From NCBI GenBank assembly GCA_014529385.2, contig CM043954.1:3852501-3916500 (forward strand): a stretch of DNA of 64,000 bases, in the 5' to 3' direction. Each line of letters opens with the position of its first letter. Position 1 is the first letter of the stretch. Below, piece by piece: positions 1 through 11,153 of the stretch. Origin of the DNA: Adiantum capillus-veneris (Eukaryota > Streptophyta > Polypodiopsida > Polypodiales > Pteridaceae). The position numbers were made by a program, and so were the translations under genes. The notes under the pieces are model-generated. The model saw only the letters and a list, made by a program, of their open reading frames with translations, made no database searches and was not told the origin of the DNA.

Positions 1-26
1 AGAACAGATTTTGCAGATGTATCCAG

Positions 27-1200
27 TTGAATACGGAAAGGGGAGATAGTAGCGGACTATTCCATTCAGGATGGCTACTTGATGAAGAAAACCATGCGTG
101 CATTACGCAACTGTTGAGGGAAAAGGTTATGACCAAATGCCACTATCCGCCTTTTACGAGTCACCGCGGCATTGCTACCACCTTGAAAGGGGTAGAGAGA
201 GACTTCTTTTGGCCGAGACTCAAGAAGGATGTGGACGAGTTTGTGCGCAGTTGCGTGGTATGCCAGAAGGTCAAGTTTGACAGGCATAAAGCACAATGAT
301 TGTTACAGCTTTTACCCATATCCACCCGCCCCTGGGAAAGTATTGCAATGGATTTCATTTCCCGAGAACACAGCATGGGCACGATTGTTTATTGCCTAGG
401 TCTTTAGATTACATGGCATGCCTGAGACGATTGTCTCCGACAGGGACCCCAGGTTCACGAGTTTGTTTTCAGACGGCTATTTGGGGAGAACATAGGCACG
501 CGGTTGCAGTTCTCGTCATCGTTCCACCCGTAGACTGACGGGCAATCAGAGATTGCTAATTCAGTGATACACGTTTAACTCTTTGATGGGGAAGATGCCA
601 CTTGAGATTTTTGAATTTGCTACGAAGGTTCTACCCTTCCTTAGAGCGAAAGATAAGATTTTTCTTTGAAGCTGACCAATTCATGAGAGACTTGGTCCGG
701 AAGGCTTTGCAGAAATTTCAGGAAAGACAGAAAAAGGCAACAGATCGCCATTGTCGCGATTTGAAATTGAAGGAGAAGGCTCTTACATTATGGGAAGGCA
801 TGCCCGAGAAAGAAAAAAAAAAGGGAAAGGAGCGGCTTCTTTGAAAGCTTAACATGAAATGGTGTGGACCTTTCCAGATTTTCCGAAAAGATGAATGATA
901 TCTCCTTTCGACTGAAGCTGCCACAATACTTGGAGGATTCACAATGTTTTTCATGTGAGTCTCTTGAAGCCTTTTGAAGGCGATGTGCCTGATGATGAAC
1001 AACTCGAATTGGACGAAAACGAGCAGATACTCATTCCAAAATAGAAATTGGCACAAAAAGAAAGAAAGAAGGTAAAGCGAACTGATGGTTCTTGGTTAAA
1101 TTCAAGACCTACTTCGCATTGAATGCGAAGCAAATGGAGGAGGAAGACCTAGCAGATATTCCTCGGAATGTGAATCTTTACCTTGAAGATTTTGGTTTAG
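27..1200 (+). pseudogene. integrase-chromodomain remnant of element A
   Basis: The first 270 bases stay open and encode the H-H-C-C zinc finger of a gypsy integrase: a His-rich start (HYPPFTSHRGIATT), then the Cys pair in EFVRSCVVCQK. This finger binds the ends of the cDNA in the integration complex. After about 296 the frame breaks repeatedly. Islands that still match element C are KFQERQKKATDRH near 712-750, in the linker after the catalytic core, and NVNLYLEDFG near 1168-1197, the end of the chromodomain tail. The D,D,E core is scrambled between frames. The homologous region of C is cleaner and supports the reading. Not functional. Confidence 0.75.
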
Positions 1201-1780
1201 CATAGTCTACTCCAAAAGGAACCCAGAATTCAGCTTGGCCGGAGATCTGGTGCAGTGGGTTTGCACAAGAGGGGAGTTACTCCGCTCCTTTGTCAACAGA
1301 TGCCTCGATTTTTGAATACTAGAGTCACTGATGTCTCTTTGAGCTTCACGAATACTGAGAGCTGACAGTATTCTGTTGGATGACTTTATGAAATGGAATT
1401 CCTGAATATGAAACTGATTTATTCTTGACTTGTTTTAAAGTGCACGAACTGATAGATGAAATGACTGCAGCATTTCGGTCTAAATGATCTCGAATAGACA
1501 TGGTTGCAATAGGGGTTAGTCAATCGGGCATCTATGAGGTCCCGACTGGATCTAATTGCGATTGCTAGCTACATTGCCGATAAATCATGGTCTAAGATCC
1601 GAATGAATGTTGAATGTCATGTGATGTCATATGATGTGACTATCAATTGGTACATGTGCTAGATGTGTGTTCCTAGTACGTAGGTACTAACAGTCAGTGT
1701 TTGCTAAGACAGTTTATGGCCTCTGTCTGTTTTGCAAGCGTAATCGAGGGCGATTACAAAATGCTTTCAAGAGGGGGGTA

Positions 1781-2059
1781 TGTCACAAAGTGATGACATG
1801 GCTGTCCGCTCTGCAAGAAACCCTAACCCTAAAATCAAAAACCCTAATTTTGCAAAAACCCTAACCCTAAAATCAAAAACCCTATTTTTGCAAAAACCCG
1901 AAACCCTAAATGTTGACGTGGCTGAAATTCCCGAAGCTTTCGTGATTTACGGCACATCTCACGCTAACACGTGGCACTGTGTACGGATGCCAGCATTGGG
2001 AATTAAAGCAGCGGCAGTTTTGGACAGCCTTTTGGCTTTTGCTTTTACTCAACGCAAGA

Positions 2060-2152
<93 letters not shown>

Positions 2153-2610
2153 CTTTCACTTTTATTTTATAAAAGCATAGAAGAATGACAGAGAAAAAGC
2201 TTCTGCTTTATTTTAAAAGCTTTTGATTGGACAACTTTTTGGAACTTTCTTTATTTTATAAGCAAGAGAGAGAAAGAGCCTTTGCTTTCTTTATGGGCTT
2301 TTGATTTTCAGCTTTTGGGGCTCTGCTTTTGGCATCCCTTGTAACTTTAAATATGTGAGCAGGCCTCTCACAACTCAGAGCATCTGGACGCAGAGTCCGA
2401 GTGTGAGCGCCTATCCGCACTCTTGTACTTTGAACTCAAATTAATACAAAAAGAAATACCGAAAGAGGCGACAATCTTTGGGGCCAATATCTCTAGGCAC
2501 AGAACTCCATTGAGCCAGTGTTGAATCAATTGTGAACTGTGAACTATTTTTGAAGTGGTTATTTGTGTTGTAGTGGTAGATTCTTGACTTGGAGTGTCCA
2601 AGTCTGTTAC
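1781..2610 (+). repeat. 3' LTR of element A
   Basis: Starts TGTCACAAAG directly after the purine tract and ends ...CAAGTCTGTTAC; the LTRs of C end with the same sequence on the other strand. Near the start a 38-bp unit with two telo-box motifs (AAACCCTAACCCTAAA) is present twice, from 1818 and from 1856. A long (GA)n tract occupies about 2061-2150. The last base of the usual CA terminus is changed. The right edge is set by comparison with C. Confidence 0.8.
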
Positions 2611-2684
2611 GTACCACCTTGCTGGGTTATATCATTTCTGCAGAAGGCGTCAAGCTAGACCCCGCGAAGGTGGAACAGGTACTT
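2611..2684 (+). mobile_element. gypsy element B, reverse transcriptase scrap
   Basis: These 74 bases between the LTRs of A and C read, in frame, LGYIISAEGVKLDPAKVEQV, the conserved stretch at the end of a gypsy reverse transcriptase. The next codons of the same protein (RNRDLPKTAYDVRSFLGL) appear at 9067 and beyond, on the other side of C. The flanks of C are TACTT on the left and TACGT on the right, one mismatch apart, which fits a 5-bp target duplication. So this is the left half of an element split by C. Confidence 0.8.
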
Positions 2685-3218
2685 TGTAACAGACTTGGAC
2701 ACTCCAAGTCAAGAATCAACCGCGACAGCACCAAATAACCACTTCAAAACAATTCACAGATCACAGTAGATTTGCACTGGCCCGGCGGAGTTCCGTGCCT
2801 AGAGATATTGGCCCCAAAGACTGGCGCCCCTTTCGGTATTTCTTTTTGTATTAATCAATCATCAAAAGTACAAGAGAGCGGTTAGGGTTTCACTCTCAGA
2901 ATCTGCGTCCAGATGCTCTGAGAAGTGAAGCCCTCACCACTTATTTAAAGGTACAAGGGATGCCCAAAAGCAGAGCCCCAAAAGCTTTTAGAATAAACAG
3001 CATCAGTTCTCTCTCTCTCTCTTAGAGTCTTTTCTCTTTTTTTTATAAAAAAAAGCAAAATTCGCGTCGCTCATCATTTTCAAAAAAGAAAAAAAATTTA
3101 AAGCCTCCACAATTTCCGGAAATTAGGGTTTTTGGCAAAAATTAGGGTTTGCAAGAATTTTAGGGTTTCTGGCAGAAATTAGGATTTTTGTTGTTCGCCA
3201 CGTCATCACTTTGTGACA
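2685..3218 (-). repeat. 3' LTR of element C
   Basis: Plus-strand edges are TGTAACAGAC and TTTGTGACA, so on the minus strand the LTR runs TGTCACAAAG to CTGTTACA, with TG...CA ends. It carries several TTAGGGTTT (telo-box) motifs around 3123-3190, a stretch largely absent from the 5' LTR. The adjoining purine tract, read on the minus strand, is AAGAGGGGGGTA. Confidence 0.85.
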
Positions 3219-3820
3219 TACCCCCCTCTTGAAAGCATTGTAATCGACCGCGATTACGCCTGCAAAACCGACAAAAGCCATAAACCGTCTTAGAAGACAC
3301 TGACTGTTAGAACGTACTAGGAACACACATCTAGCACATGTACAAAATCGACAGTCACATCACACGACATCACAGGACATCACCAGACATAACAGGACAT
3401 CACATGACATTCAACATTCATTCGGATCTTAGACCATGATTTATCGGCAATGTAGCTAGCAATCACATCTAGGTCCAATCAGGACCTCATCGATGTCCGA
3501 TTGACTAACCCCTATTGCAACCATGTCTATTCGAGATCAATCAGACCAAAATGCTGCAGTCATTTCGGCTATCAGTTCCTACACTCACAAGAAGTCAAGA
3601 ACAAATCAGTATCATAATCAGGAATTCCATTTCATAAAGTCATCCAGCAGAATACTGTCAGCTCTCAGTATCCCTGAAGCTCAAAGAGACATCAGTGACT
3701 TTAGTATCAAAATCGAGGCATATGTTGACAAAGGAGCGGAGTAACTCCCCTCTTGTGCATCCCACTGCACTAGATCTTCGGCCAAGCTGAGTTTCTGGGT
3801 TCCGTTTGGAGTAGACTATG

Positions 3821-4856
3821 CTAAACCAAAACATCGAGGTAAAGTTTCACAATCTGAGGACTATTTGCTAGGTCCTCCTCCTCCATCCACTTCGCATCAA
3901 ATGCAGGAAAGTTCTTGAACTTAACCAAGAACCGCCTTCGGACTTTACCTTTCTTCGTATCGTTATGTGCCAAAATCTGTTCAGGAACAAGGATCTCCTC
4001 GTTTTCTTCCACTTCGGGTTGCTCATCAGGCTCCCCATCATCAGGCACATCACCCTTAACAGGGTTCAAGAGACTCACATGCAATGCATTATGAATCCTC
4101 CAAGTATCTGGCACTTTCAATCGGAAGGAGACATCATTTATCTTGTCAGTGATCTGGAAAGGTCCGTAGTATCGCATACTAAGCTTTGGAAAAAGCCTCT
4201 CCTTTTCCTTTTTCTTTCGTAGGCGTGCCTTCTCAAAAGTAAGAGCACCCAATCATCCTCCTTCAATTTCAAGTCGCGACGATGGCGATCCGCTGCCTTT
4301 TTCTGTCGTTCTTGAGACTCTTGCAAAGTCTCGCGAACCTTTGCAAAAGCCGTATCCAAATCTCGCGAATATTCATCCGCTTCCAATATCTAATCTTTCA
4401 TGCTCAGGAAGGATGGAACCTTCGCAGCATTTTCAACAATCTCACATGGCGTCTTCCCCGTCGAAGAGTGTATCGTGTTATTGTAGGCAAATTCCACCAA
4501 AGGTAAGTTCTTTTCCCATTGAGTCTTCTGATCCGAGATACAAGACTTCAATAAATCTAAAATCACTGAATTGGCAATCTGAAATTGCCCGTCAGTGTGC
4601 AAGTGGAACGATGACGAGAACTGCAACTGCGTGCCAATATTCTCCCAAATTGCCTTCCGAAAAAAACTCATAAATCTGGGGGTCTCTGTCGGAGACAATC
4701 GTCTCAGACGTGCCATGTAATCGGAAAATCATCGTGATCATTCTGTTTTCTTGGGAGAGAAAAAATGAAATCCATTGCAATACTTTCCCAGGGGTGGGTG
4801 GGTATGGGTAAAGGCTGTAACAATCCCTATGTCTTATGCCTGTCAAACTTGACCTT
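3821..4856 (-). pseudogene. integrase core and chromodomain of element C
   Basis: The minus strand encodes the catalytic part of a gypsy integrase in broken frames. An ETIVSDRDP island (about 4700) holds the second catalytic Asp, FHLHTDGQFQIAN follows, and LPLVEFAYNNTIHSSTG near 4480 is the usual end of the core. Past a further shift, the frame ending at 3821 has the SMRYYGPFQITDKIND linker and the HNALHVSLLNP motif, then the chromodomain: PEQILAHNDTKKGKV, RRRFLVKFKNF, KWMEEEDL. Chromodomains bind modified histone tails and steer insertion. The integrase Glu motif is degraded (TDGQFQIAN in place of the usual TDGQTE-N). Not functional as a whole, although the last 143 codons are open. Confidence 0.8.
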
Positions 4857-5852
4857 CTAGCATACCAAGCAACTGCGCACAAACTCTTCCACATCCTTTT
4901 TGAGTCTCGGCCCAAAGAAGTATCTCTCTACCCCCTTCATGGTGGTAGCAATGCCGCGGTGACCCGTAAAAGGTGGATAGTGGTATTCAGTCATAACCTT
5001 ATCCCTCAACGGCTGTGTAATGCACAACATAGTCTTTTTCATCAAGTAGCCTTCCCCATCCCGTATCCGTATGAAAATATCTGCAAAATCTGTATCTGTG
5101 GCATACTGATCGACCATATCCTCGAAGCTCCTATGATGTATCGCAAAAACAGCTAGAACCAACGGTTTCCGAGACAAAGCATCTGCCACCACATTCTTCT
5201 GTCCCTGCACATGGACAATCTGGAAGTGGAACTGTGACAAGATGTTCGCCCACCGCATCTGCTTTTCCGAAAGCTGCTTCTGTGAGAAGAAGTAGCGCAA
5301 ACTCTGATGGTCTGTAAAGACAGTAAAATCCGCTCCGAGTAGGTAATGCCGCCACTGAGTAAGAGCATGGATAACCGCCAAAAGCTCTTTCTCATAGATC
5401 TGTGATGTCATCTCCGGCCTAGAGAACAAACGGCTCTCGTAAGTTATGACATGGCCTTCTTGCATCAAGACCGCACCCAGACTACGACCACAAGCATCAC
5501 AATATACTTCAAATGACTTCTGCAAGTCCGGCAAAGTCAAAATAGGTCCCGTAGTCAATTTCTCTTTCAATGTCCGAAAGGCAGTCACCTCTGTGGGTCC
5601 CCACGAAAAAGATACTCCTTTCTGTGTCAAGGTATGCAAAGGGGAAGCAACCTCTGCACACTTTCGTATGAACCGCCTGTAGTACGAACACAAACCCAAG
5701 AAGCTTCTAACTTCATGGACATTCCTCAAATCGGGCCAATCACGGATAGTCTCTATCTTGGCCGGGTCCATTTGCACTCCTGTTGCTGACACAATGTGTC
5801 CCAAAAAGTGTATCTCTGGTAGGAAAAATTCACTTTTCTTTGCATTAATCAC
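4857..5852 (-). pseudogene. RT end, RNase H and integrase finger of element C (331-codon open frame)
   Basis: The longest open frame of C. Residues 1-60 are the end of the reverse transcriptase and the connection (FLGHIVSATG, EVRSFLGLCSYYRRF). Residues about 110-230 are RNase H, which removes the RNA strand of the replication hybrid: FEVYCDACGRSLGAVLMQ with the first catalytic Asp, YEKELLAVIHAL with the Glu, FTDHQSLRYF with the next Asp, and NVVADALSRK. Residues about 285-331 are the integrase zinc finger (HYPPFTGHRGIATT, FVRSCLVC). It ends at a stop just after the second Cys pair, where the integrase should continue. It begins inside pol, so it is a fragment and not an independent gene. Confidence 0.85.
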
Positions 5853-6903
5853 TAACTTGTGATCTCGTAATGCCTAAAAGACTTGAAGCAGATGATCTCT
5901 GTGTCTGCCTCATTCTTGGAGAAAACAATGATGTCGTCAAAGAAAGTGCCAACAAATAGCCTGTACTCTCGAAAAATCCAGTCCATCATTCGGTTAAATG
6001 TCGCAGGAGCATTGGTTAAGCCAAAAGGCATCACCAAAAACTCAAATAATCCAAAAGTCGTCCGAAAAGCTGTCTTGTAGACATCTCCTGGCGCTATCCT
6101 GATCAGATGATGTCCACTCTTCAAGTCAATCCTGCTAAAGCACGAGGATCCCTATAACTTGTCGAGTATATCATCGATCCTAGGAATCGAAAATCTGTTC
6201 TTGATGGTGATTTTGTTGAGAGTGCTATAATCGATGCACATTCTCCAAGATCCGTCTTTCTTCAAAAACCAACAACACTGGAGAGCAATACGGTGAAGTA
6301 CTAGGCTGGACAAGACCCTTTTCCAAGAGGTCTTTCACTGGGTTCATAATCTTTTCATTCTGTACTCGGCTCACACGGTAAGGTGGCCGATTCGGTGGCG
6401 TGCTTCTATGTATCAAATCAATGGTTTGATCTTCAGGCCCTCTGAAAAGCAATCGGCATGAGTGTGGAGAAAAATCTTGGCGTTCTTTTGATCAGGTCAA
6501 AACATATTCAACCTTTAACCAACGTTCAGTTCTCTCCCAAAAGAATGATTAAGAAACTGAAGTTCATCAAGTACAATCTCTAAGCCCTTCATTTATCAGT
6601 CGCTTTCTCGGCCCGGTAGTCAACAACGGCATAGTTCTTGTGGTACCAAGGGATCCTGAGTAGAACGTCACTCGCGTGCCCTAAACACCCCTGTCATTGC
6701 AAACGAAGTTTGCCAATGCTCGGTGTAATGGCAAATCCCATCCGGGTGCCAATCGAACTACCTCCGCCTGTGGCGTCAATCAGTCGGGCGTAATTCCAAA
6801 TCGAGCCGCCAATTCCAAGTGAAAAGAAGTTGGCCTTGGCTCCTTCAAAAGAGCTTCCTGATCCTTCACTTTGCCCCAAAAGCGGGAAAGTTTGTACTTT
6901 CAT
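5852..6903 (-). pseudogene. protease and reverse transcriptase of element C
   Basis: Near 6800-6700 the frame reads ARLIDATGGGSSIGTR, the aspartic protease active site (usually D-T/S-G; here D-A-T-G). From 6452 it shows the start of the reverse transcriptase ([31 protein letters not shown]), then after a frameshift KTAFRTTFGLFEFLVMPFGL and the polymerase centre FVGTFFDDIIVFS. The F-x-D-D form of the catalytic motif is normal for gypsy elements. Breaks near 6250 and 5870 split the domain. The reverse transcriptase would copy element RNA into DNA inside the Gag particle. Confidence 0.8.
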
Positions 6904-6996
6904 TCATTAGATTCGGTGCAGGTCCCACGCCATGTGGTACCAGTTCTGCTTTTCTATCTGCCTTTTCTGCCACATGCCTCAGCTGCTCTCGAACTC

Positions 6997-8524
6997 TCAG
7001 ACCTGTCGTCGTTCTTTATCATTCTGTTCTTTTTGTGCCTTCTTAGAGCACTTCGCGGAGATATGTCCCTGTTCCCCGTATCCAAAGCACTTCCCCTCTC
7101 TGATGAAGCGAGCTCTCTCCTCAGGAGTAAGCTTGGGTCGTGCATCCTTTTTCTCTGGGTTGCTCTTTTTCTTTCTACTTCCATTCCCAGAAGTCTGTTC
7201 AGCTCGTTGTGTCATGGCCTCATCTGTGGGGTAGGTCAGACTGCCAGAGTGAATGGCAAAGCCCCGCTTCACATGACTCATCAAGTCATTAATAGAAGCT
7301 GACTTCTCTTCCAAGCAGTGATCTCAGATCTCTGTAGGTAGACCCAAGGTAAACCGCTCAATCTGTTCTCTGAACGAGATCTTCTTGAATGAAGAGGCGG
7401 GTAGAAAAGAGCTCCAGAATCTTTCACAATAAGCATTGATTGTATCTTTCTTGGTCATCCGAAGATGGTTCCAAGCAGCTCGTATATCTCTTTCATATTC
7501 TTGCGTCAACAAAGAAGAAATAAAAAGCTTCTTAAATTTCAGCCATTTAATTGGCGCACTCTTGTTAAAAAAAGCATGGACCACCAAGTACGAGCATTCC
7601 CCTTAAGGTAAGAGGTAGCTCTCCGAATCTGGGAGTGCTCTGAATAGCGTCCTCCCGCAAAAGCGATGTCAAACTACTGTATAAAAGACAAAGCCTTCGA
7701 AGCATCTGAGTATCCTGAAAAGTATCAAACTTGATCGAGTGGCCACCTTCCTTAAACTCTCGGACTTTCTTGCTTTTATCCTCGAGAAAGTCATACTGGT
7801 TGGCTTTGTAAAAATTCTTCTTGTTCGCATAAAAGTTTCCGTTGTCAAAGTCTGAACTGTCCGTAGACGAGTCATCTGTAGAAGTGTCACTCACTGGGCG
7901 AGACTTAGACTTCCTTGCCTTTTTCTTGCCCTTTCCGAAGCGTTGTTTCTTGCTTCGCTTTTTTGCTTTTCCTGTCTGCTTCGCTCGAGTCTGAAGAGCT
8001 AGAAGAACTGTCAGAAGAAGAAGAAGAAGAAGAATTGGGTAGGCCTTCAAACTTGACGCACTTCTTCAGTTTCTTTGCCTTGTCGAATGTCGACCATCGA
8101 CCCAAATATCCCGGGAAGTCAGTGCCTTTCTTCTGCTTCTTTTGCCATGCTTTTTGTCTTTCTTTTGCACGTCGAAAAGCTGAGCAATCAGTGCATCAAC
8201 CACGTTCTCCAGTTCCTTCTCCATATATTTCTTGGAGGCAGAAGGTTTCTTGAGAGCGGGTTTCGGGAGTGGTGTTGTGGTTCTTTGCCACTCCATCTGT
8301 ACCTCTTCCAAAGAGGTCTGGTTCATATATTTTGCCATCTTCGGGTCCTTGGCAAAATTGAGCATCATCTTTGTTGCATCGCCAATCAATTGACAACGCT
8401 CCACCTCTCTTTGCTCCGCCTTAGTAGGCCGAGGCGGGCCATACTCTCTGTCTGAATCTTCGTTGTGATCCCAGCCCGCATCTCTAGATGCAGAGGGAGT
8501 CGACTGATCATTGCCTGAAGCCAT
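6997..8524 (-). pseudogene. gag of element C
   Basis: The first ATG after the primer site (8524) starts a frame beginning MASGNDQSTPSASRDAGWDH. It is hydrophilic and shifts frame near 8100 into a Ser/Asp-rich low-complexity stretch and a Lys/Arg-rich stretch. The capsid-like core lies in 7890-7324 (islands YLKGNARTWW, INAYCERFWSSF, FREQIERFTLGLP). The nucleocapsid zinc knuckle near 7060 reads CFGYGEQGHISAKC, with the second Cys of CX2CX4HX4C replaced by Tyr. Gag would form the particle that packages element RNA. At least three frame breaks make it inactive. Confidence 0.78.
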
Positions 8525-8581
8525 AGGTGCCGCGGAAAAAAAAATCGAGGATCGAATTTCCCGTAGAAGAGAAATCGGTCG

Positions 8582-8594
8582 TGCTCTGATACCA
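8582..8594 (-). other. primer-binding site of element C
   Basis: On the minus strand GTGGTATCAGAGC follows directly after the 5' LTR. It is complementary to the 3' end of plant initiator-Met tRNA and primes minus-strand cDNA synthesis. It fixes the inner LTR edge at 8596. Confidence 0.85.
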
Positions 8595-8595
8595 C

Positions 8596-9066
8596 TATAG
8601 CAGACTTAGACACTCAAAGTCAAGAATCAACCGCGACAGCACCAAATAACCACTTCAAAACAATTCACAGATCACAATAGATTTGCACTGGCCCGACGGA
8701 GTTCCGTGCCTAGAGATATTGGCCCCAAAGACTGGCACCCCTTACGGTATTTCTTTTTGTATTAATCAATCATCAAAGTACAAGAGAGCGGTTAGGGTTT
8801 CACTCTCAGACTCTGCGTCCAGATGCTTTGAGAAGTGAAGCCCTCACCACTTATTTAAAGGTACAAGGGATGCCCAAAAGCAGAGCCCCAAAAGCTTTTA
8901 GAATAAACAGCATCAGTTCTCTCTCTCTCTTAGAGAGTCTTTTCTCTCTTTTTTTTTTTTTTAAAGCAAAATTCGCGTCGCTCATCATTTTCACAAAAAA
9001 AAAATAGCCTCCGCGATTTCCGGAAATTAGGGTTTTTGTTGTCCGCCATGTCATCCCTTTGTGACA
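8596..9066 (-). repeat. 5' LTR of element C
   Basis: This matches the 3' LTR (2685-3218) over most of its length but lacks about 60 bases of the telo-box-rich part next to the minus-strand start. The inner terminus TG is mutated to TA (plus-strand 8596-8597). The outer edge is TTTGTGACA followed by the TACGT target copy. Confidence 0.85.
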
Positions 9067-11153
9067 TACGTAATAGGGATTTGCCCAAAACTGCATATGA
9101 TGTGCGTTCTTTTCTTGGTTTATGTCAAGCATATAGTTCACACATAGAGAATTTTGCACGCATTGCCGCACCTATGACTGATGTTTTGAGTGGGGTAAAG
9201 ACTAGCAATCAGCGCATGGATTTACCCGCGGCAGAAATTGAGGCTTTCGCAGCCCTCAAGGTTGCAGTGAGACAGAAGCGCCGTGTCCCATCCTTGCCTC
9301 TTGGGATAACCCCTTTGAGGTATGGACGGATGCGAGCAATGTCGCCATAGGCGCTATGCTTCAGTAGCATGGTCGTCCAGTAGCTTTCCTTAGCCGGAAG
9401 CTCAATAGTGCAGAAAAGAACTATTCAGTTTATGATAAAGAATTTTTGTTTGTCATTCACTCTCTTAAGCATTGGAAGCATTTTCTTTATGGTAGAGAGT
9501 TTACAGTTCGCACAAATCATCAAGCCCTCAAGTGGCTCCAGTCTATGCCTGGTGCACATTGGAGTGATCGCCAAGCACGGTGGTCACAATTTTTTGAGCA
9601 ATTTGGAGGATTGATTGAGTATGTGCCTAAAAAGCTAACCCTATTTGCAGATGCGTTGAGTCGCAAAGAACAAATTTTGGCTCTTGAGTCAAGATCCACA
9701 GTTTCTATTCAGGGTGTGTCTTTCGATAGCATGAAGAACCAGTATGCAGATTCCGAGTTTGGTAAGCAATGATTGCAAGCTCTTGCTTCCGAAGGGCCAA
9801 ACAACTATCTTATTCTTGATGGTTTGTTGTATTTTCGTCAACGTCCATGTGTGTTTCCCTCTCTCAGGCCAACCATATTGCATGACGTACATGACTCTCA
9901 CGGGTGGGCACGGGGGAATGAACACCACTTTGGAAAAAATAGAAAGATTCTTTTATTGGCCTATTTCGTTATGTCACACATTGCACTATATGTCAAAAGG
10001 TAAAAGCTCCTCGGGGTAAGAAGCAAGGCCTCTTGCTTCCGCTGCCTATTCCCAATGGACCTTTTCAAGATATTTCCATGGATTTTGTGACTAACCTTCC
10101 ACCTAGTTTGCATTCAAAAACACTCAATGTTTGACAATTATTGATCGTTTCAACAAGTTTTGCATGTTGATTCCTTGTAAGGCCACAGTCATTGCACAAG
10201 ATGTGGCACGGTTGTTCATAAAGCATTAGTACCCCCTCTGTGTTTTGCCAAAATCGATTGTTTCAGATAAGGATGTTAAGTTCACGTCCAATTTTTGGCC
10301 CACTCTCTTTGAAAATTTTGGCACTAAGTTGAATTTTTCATCAGCTTTTCATCCCCAGTCAGATGGTCAGACAAAGATTTACAATCAGTTGGCTTTTGAT
10401 GTTTTATAGTCATATGTGCATGATCAGCAGTCTCATTGGGAGCTCTATCTCCCATTGGTTCAAGCATTTTTCTTTTTCCTCTGCCATTGGTCGAACTCCG
10501 TATGAGGCAGCTTTTGGTCGTCCATTCCAGACACTTTTGACTCGCTCGGTCAGTCAAATGCCTGATGCCAATGCTAAAAGTCAGTCATTGGATGAGATTT
10601 CTGAGAGTGTGAAGCTTCAGCTAAGCAAGGCTCGGGAATCTTATTCACGGCAGGCTAATAAGCATCGTCAAGATGTTTCGATCAAGGAAGGGGATTGGAT
10701 GTATTTAAGAATCATGAAGCAACGTCTTAAGCAAGTTGGAAAAAAGTGTTCAAAGTTGTCATTTAGAATGTATGGTCCATTTTCAGTCACTAAAAAGATA
10801 AATGAGGTTTCGATGAAATTGCAATTGCATAACTCATGGTTAATGCACAACGTTTTCCATGTTTCTTGGTTGAAAGTGTTTCAGGGAACGCCTCCAAAGG
10901 ACATTTCGGAAGAAGAAGAACCTAAGATCATCGATGAAGTAGAAGTCATGAAGCCGGAGCAAGTGTTGTTGCATGAGTTTCGACATGGTTCAACGAAGCA
11001 AGTGAGACAGTACTTTTTGAAGTTCAAAGATCGAGGAACCCACGGAGCAGTGTAGGTCGACGAAGAGTTTTTCAAAGATTATCCAGAGTTGTTGGCAGAC
11101 TACAAGGAAGCCATGCAACTCGGTACCAGTACCTCACTTTAAAAAGGAGGCAA
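9067..11153 (+). pseudogene. gypsy element B, pol from RT end to chromodomain
   Basis: This resumes the frame cut at 2684: RT-RNase H connection (DVRSFLGLCQAYSSHIENFA), RNase H (FEVWTDASNVAIGAML, then a stop; VIHSLKHWKHFLYGREF; RTNHQALKWL; FADALSRK), integrase finger (about 9880-10010, frameshifted), integrase core (QDISMDFVTNLP; SIVSDKDVKFTS; FHPQSDGQTKIYN) and, from about 10490, a 187-codon open stretch with GRTPYEAAFGRPFQ, SFRMYGPFSVTKKIN, HNVFHVSWLKVF and a chromodomain ending FLKFKDRGTHGAV-stop-VDEEF. It has at least five breaks. It is a chromovirus of a different family from C; element D shares the KDRGTH tail. Confidence 0.82.

Larger units (their letters stand above)
1..2610 (+). mobile_element. 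Ty3/gypsy chromovirus A, 3' part
   Basis: The 3' part of a gypsy LTR retrotransposon enters from the left edge. In order it shows the integrase zinc finger, an eroded integrase core, a chromodomain-like tail, a purine tract (GAGGGGGGTA, 1771-1780) and a 3' LTR. The same protein islands and LTR ends recur in element C on the other strand, so A and C are members of one family placed tail to tail, 74 bases apart. Nothing upstream of integrase is visible. Frameshifts and stops throughout say it is dead. Its right flank is a scrap of another gypsy element (B), so A was probably inserted into B; the left target duplication is outside the window. Confidence 0.85.
2685..9066 (-). mobile_element. Ty3/gypsy chromovirus C, complete but decayed
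   Basis: A full LTR-internal-LTR structure on the minus strand. The 5' LTR is 8596-9066, the primer site 8582-8594, gag 8524-6997, protease near 6750, reverse transcriptase 6450-5700, RNase H and integrase finger in a 331-codon open frame, then integrase core, chromodomain, purine tract (3219-3230) and the 3' LTR 2685-3218. The order protease-RT-RNase H-integrase-chromodomain is that of chromoviruses. It is inserted in element B with TACTT/TACGT flanks. The LTRs differ by an indel of about 60 bases and many substitutions, so it is not recent. Gag and pol both carry frameshifts. Confidence 0.9.

Noticed and set aside
1818-3190. AAACCCTAA/TTAGGGTTT motifs as an interstitial telomere
   Set aside because: The motifs are spaced and lie at matching places in LTRs; they are not a continuous telomeric array.
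10324-10557. Minus-strand frames opposite the integrase of B and elsewhere in pol regions
   Set aside because: Shadows of the plus-strand retroelement frames; no independent similarity.
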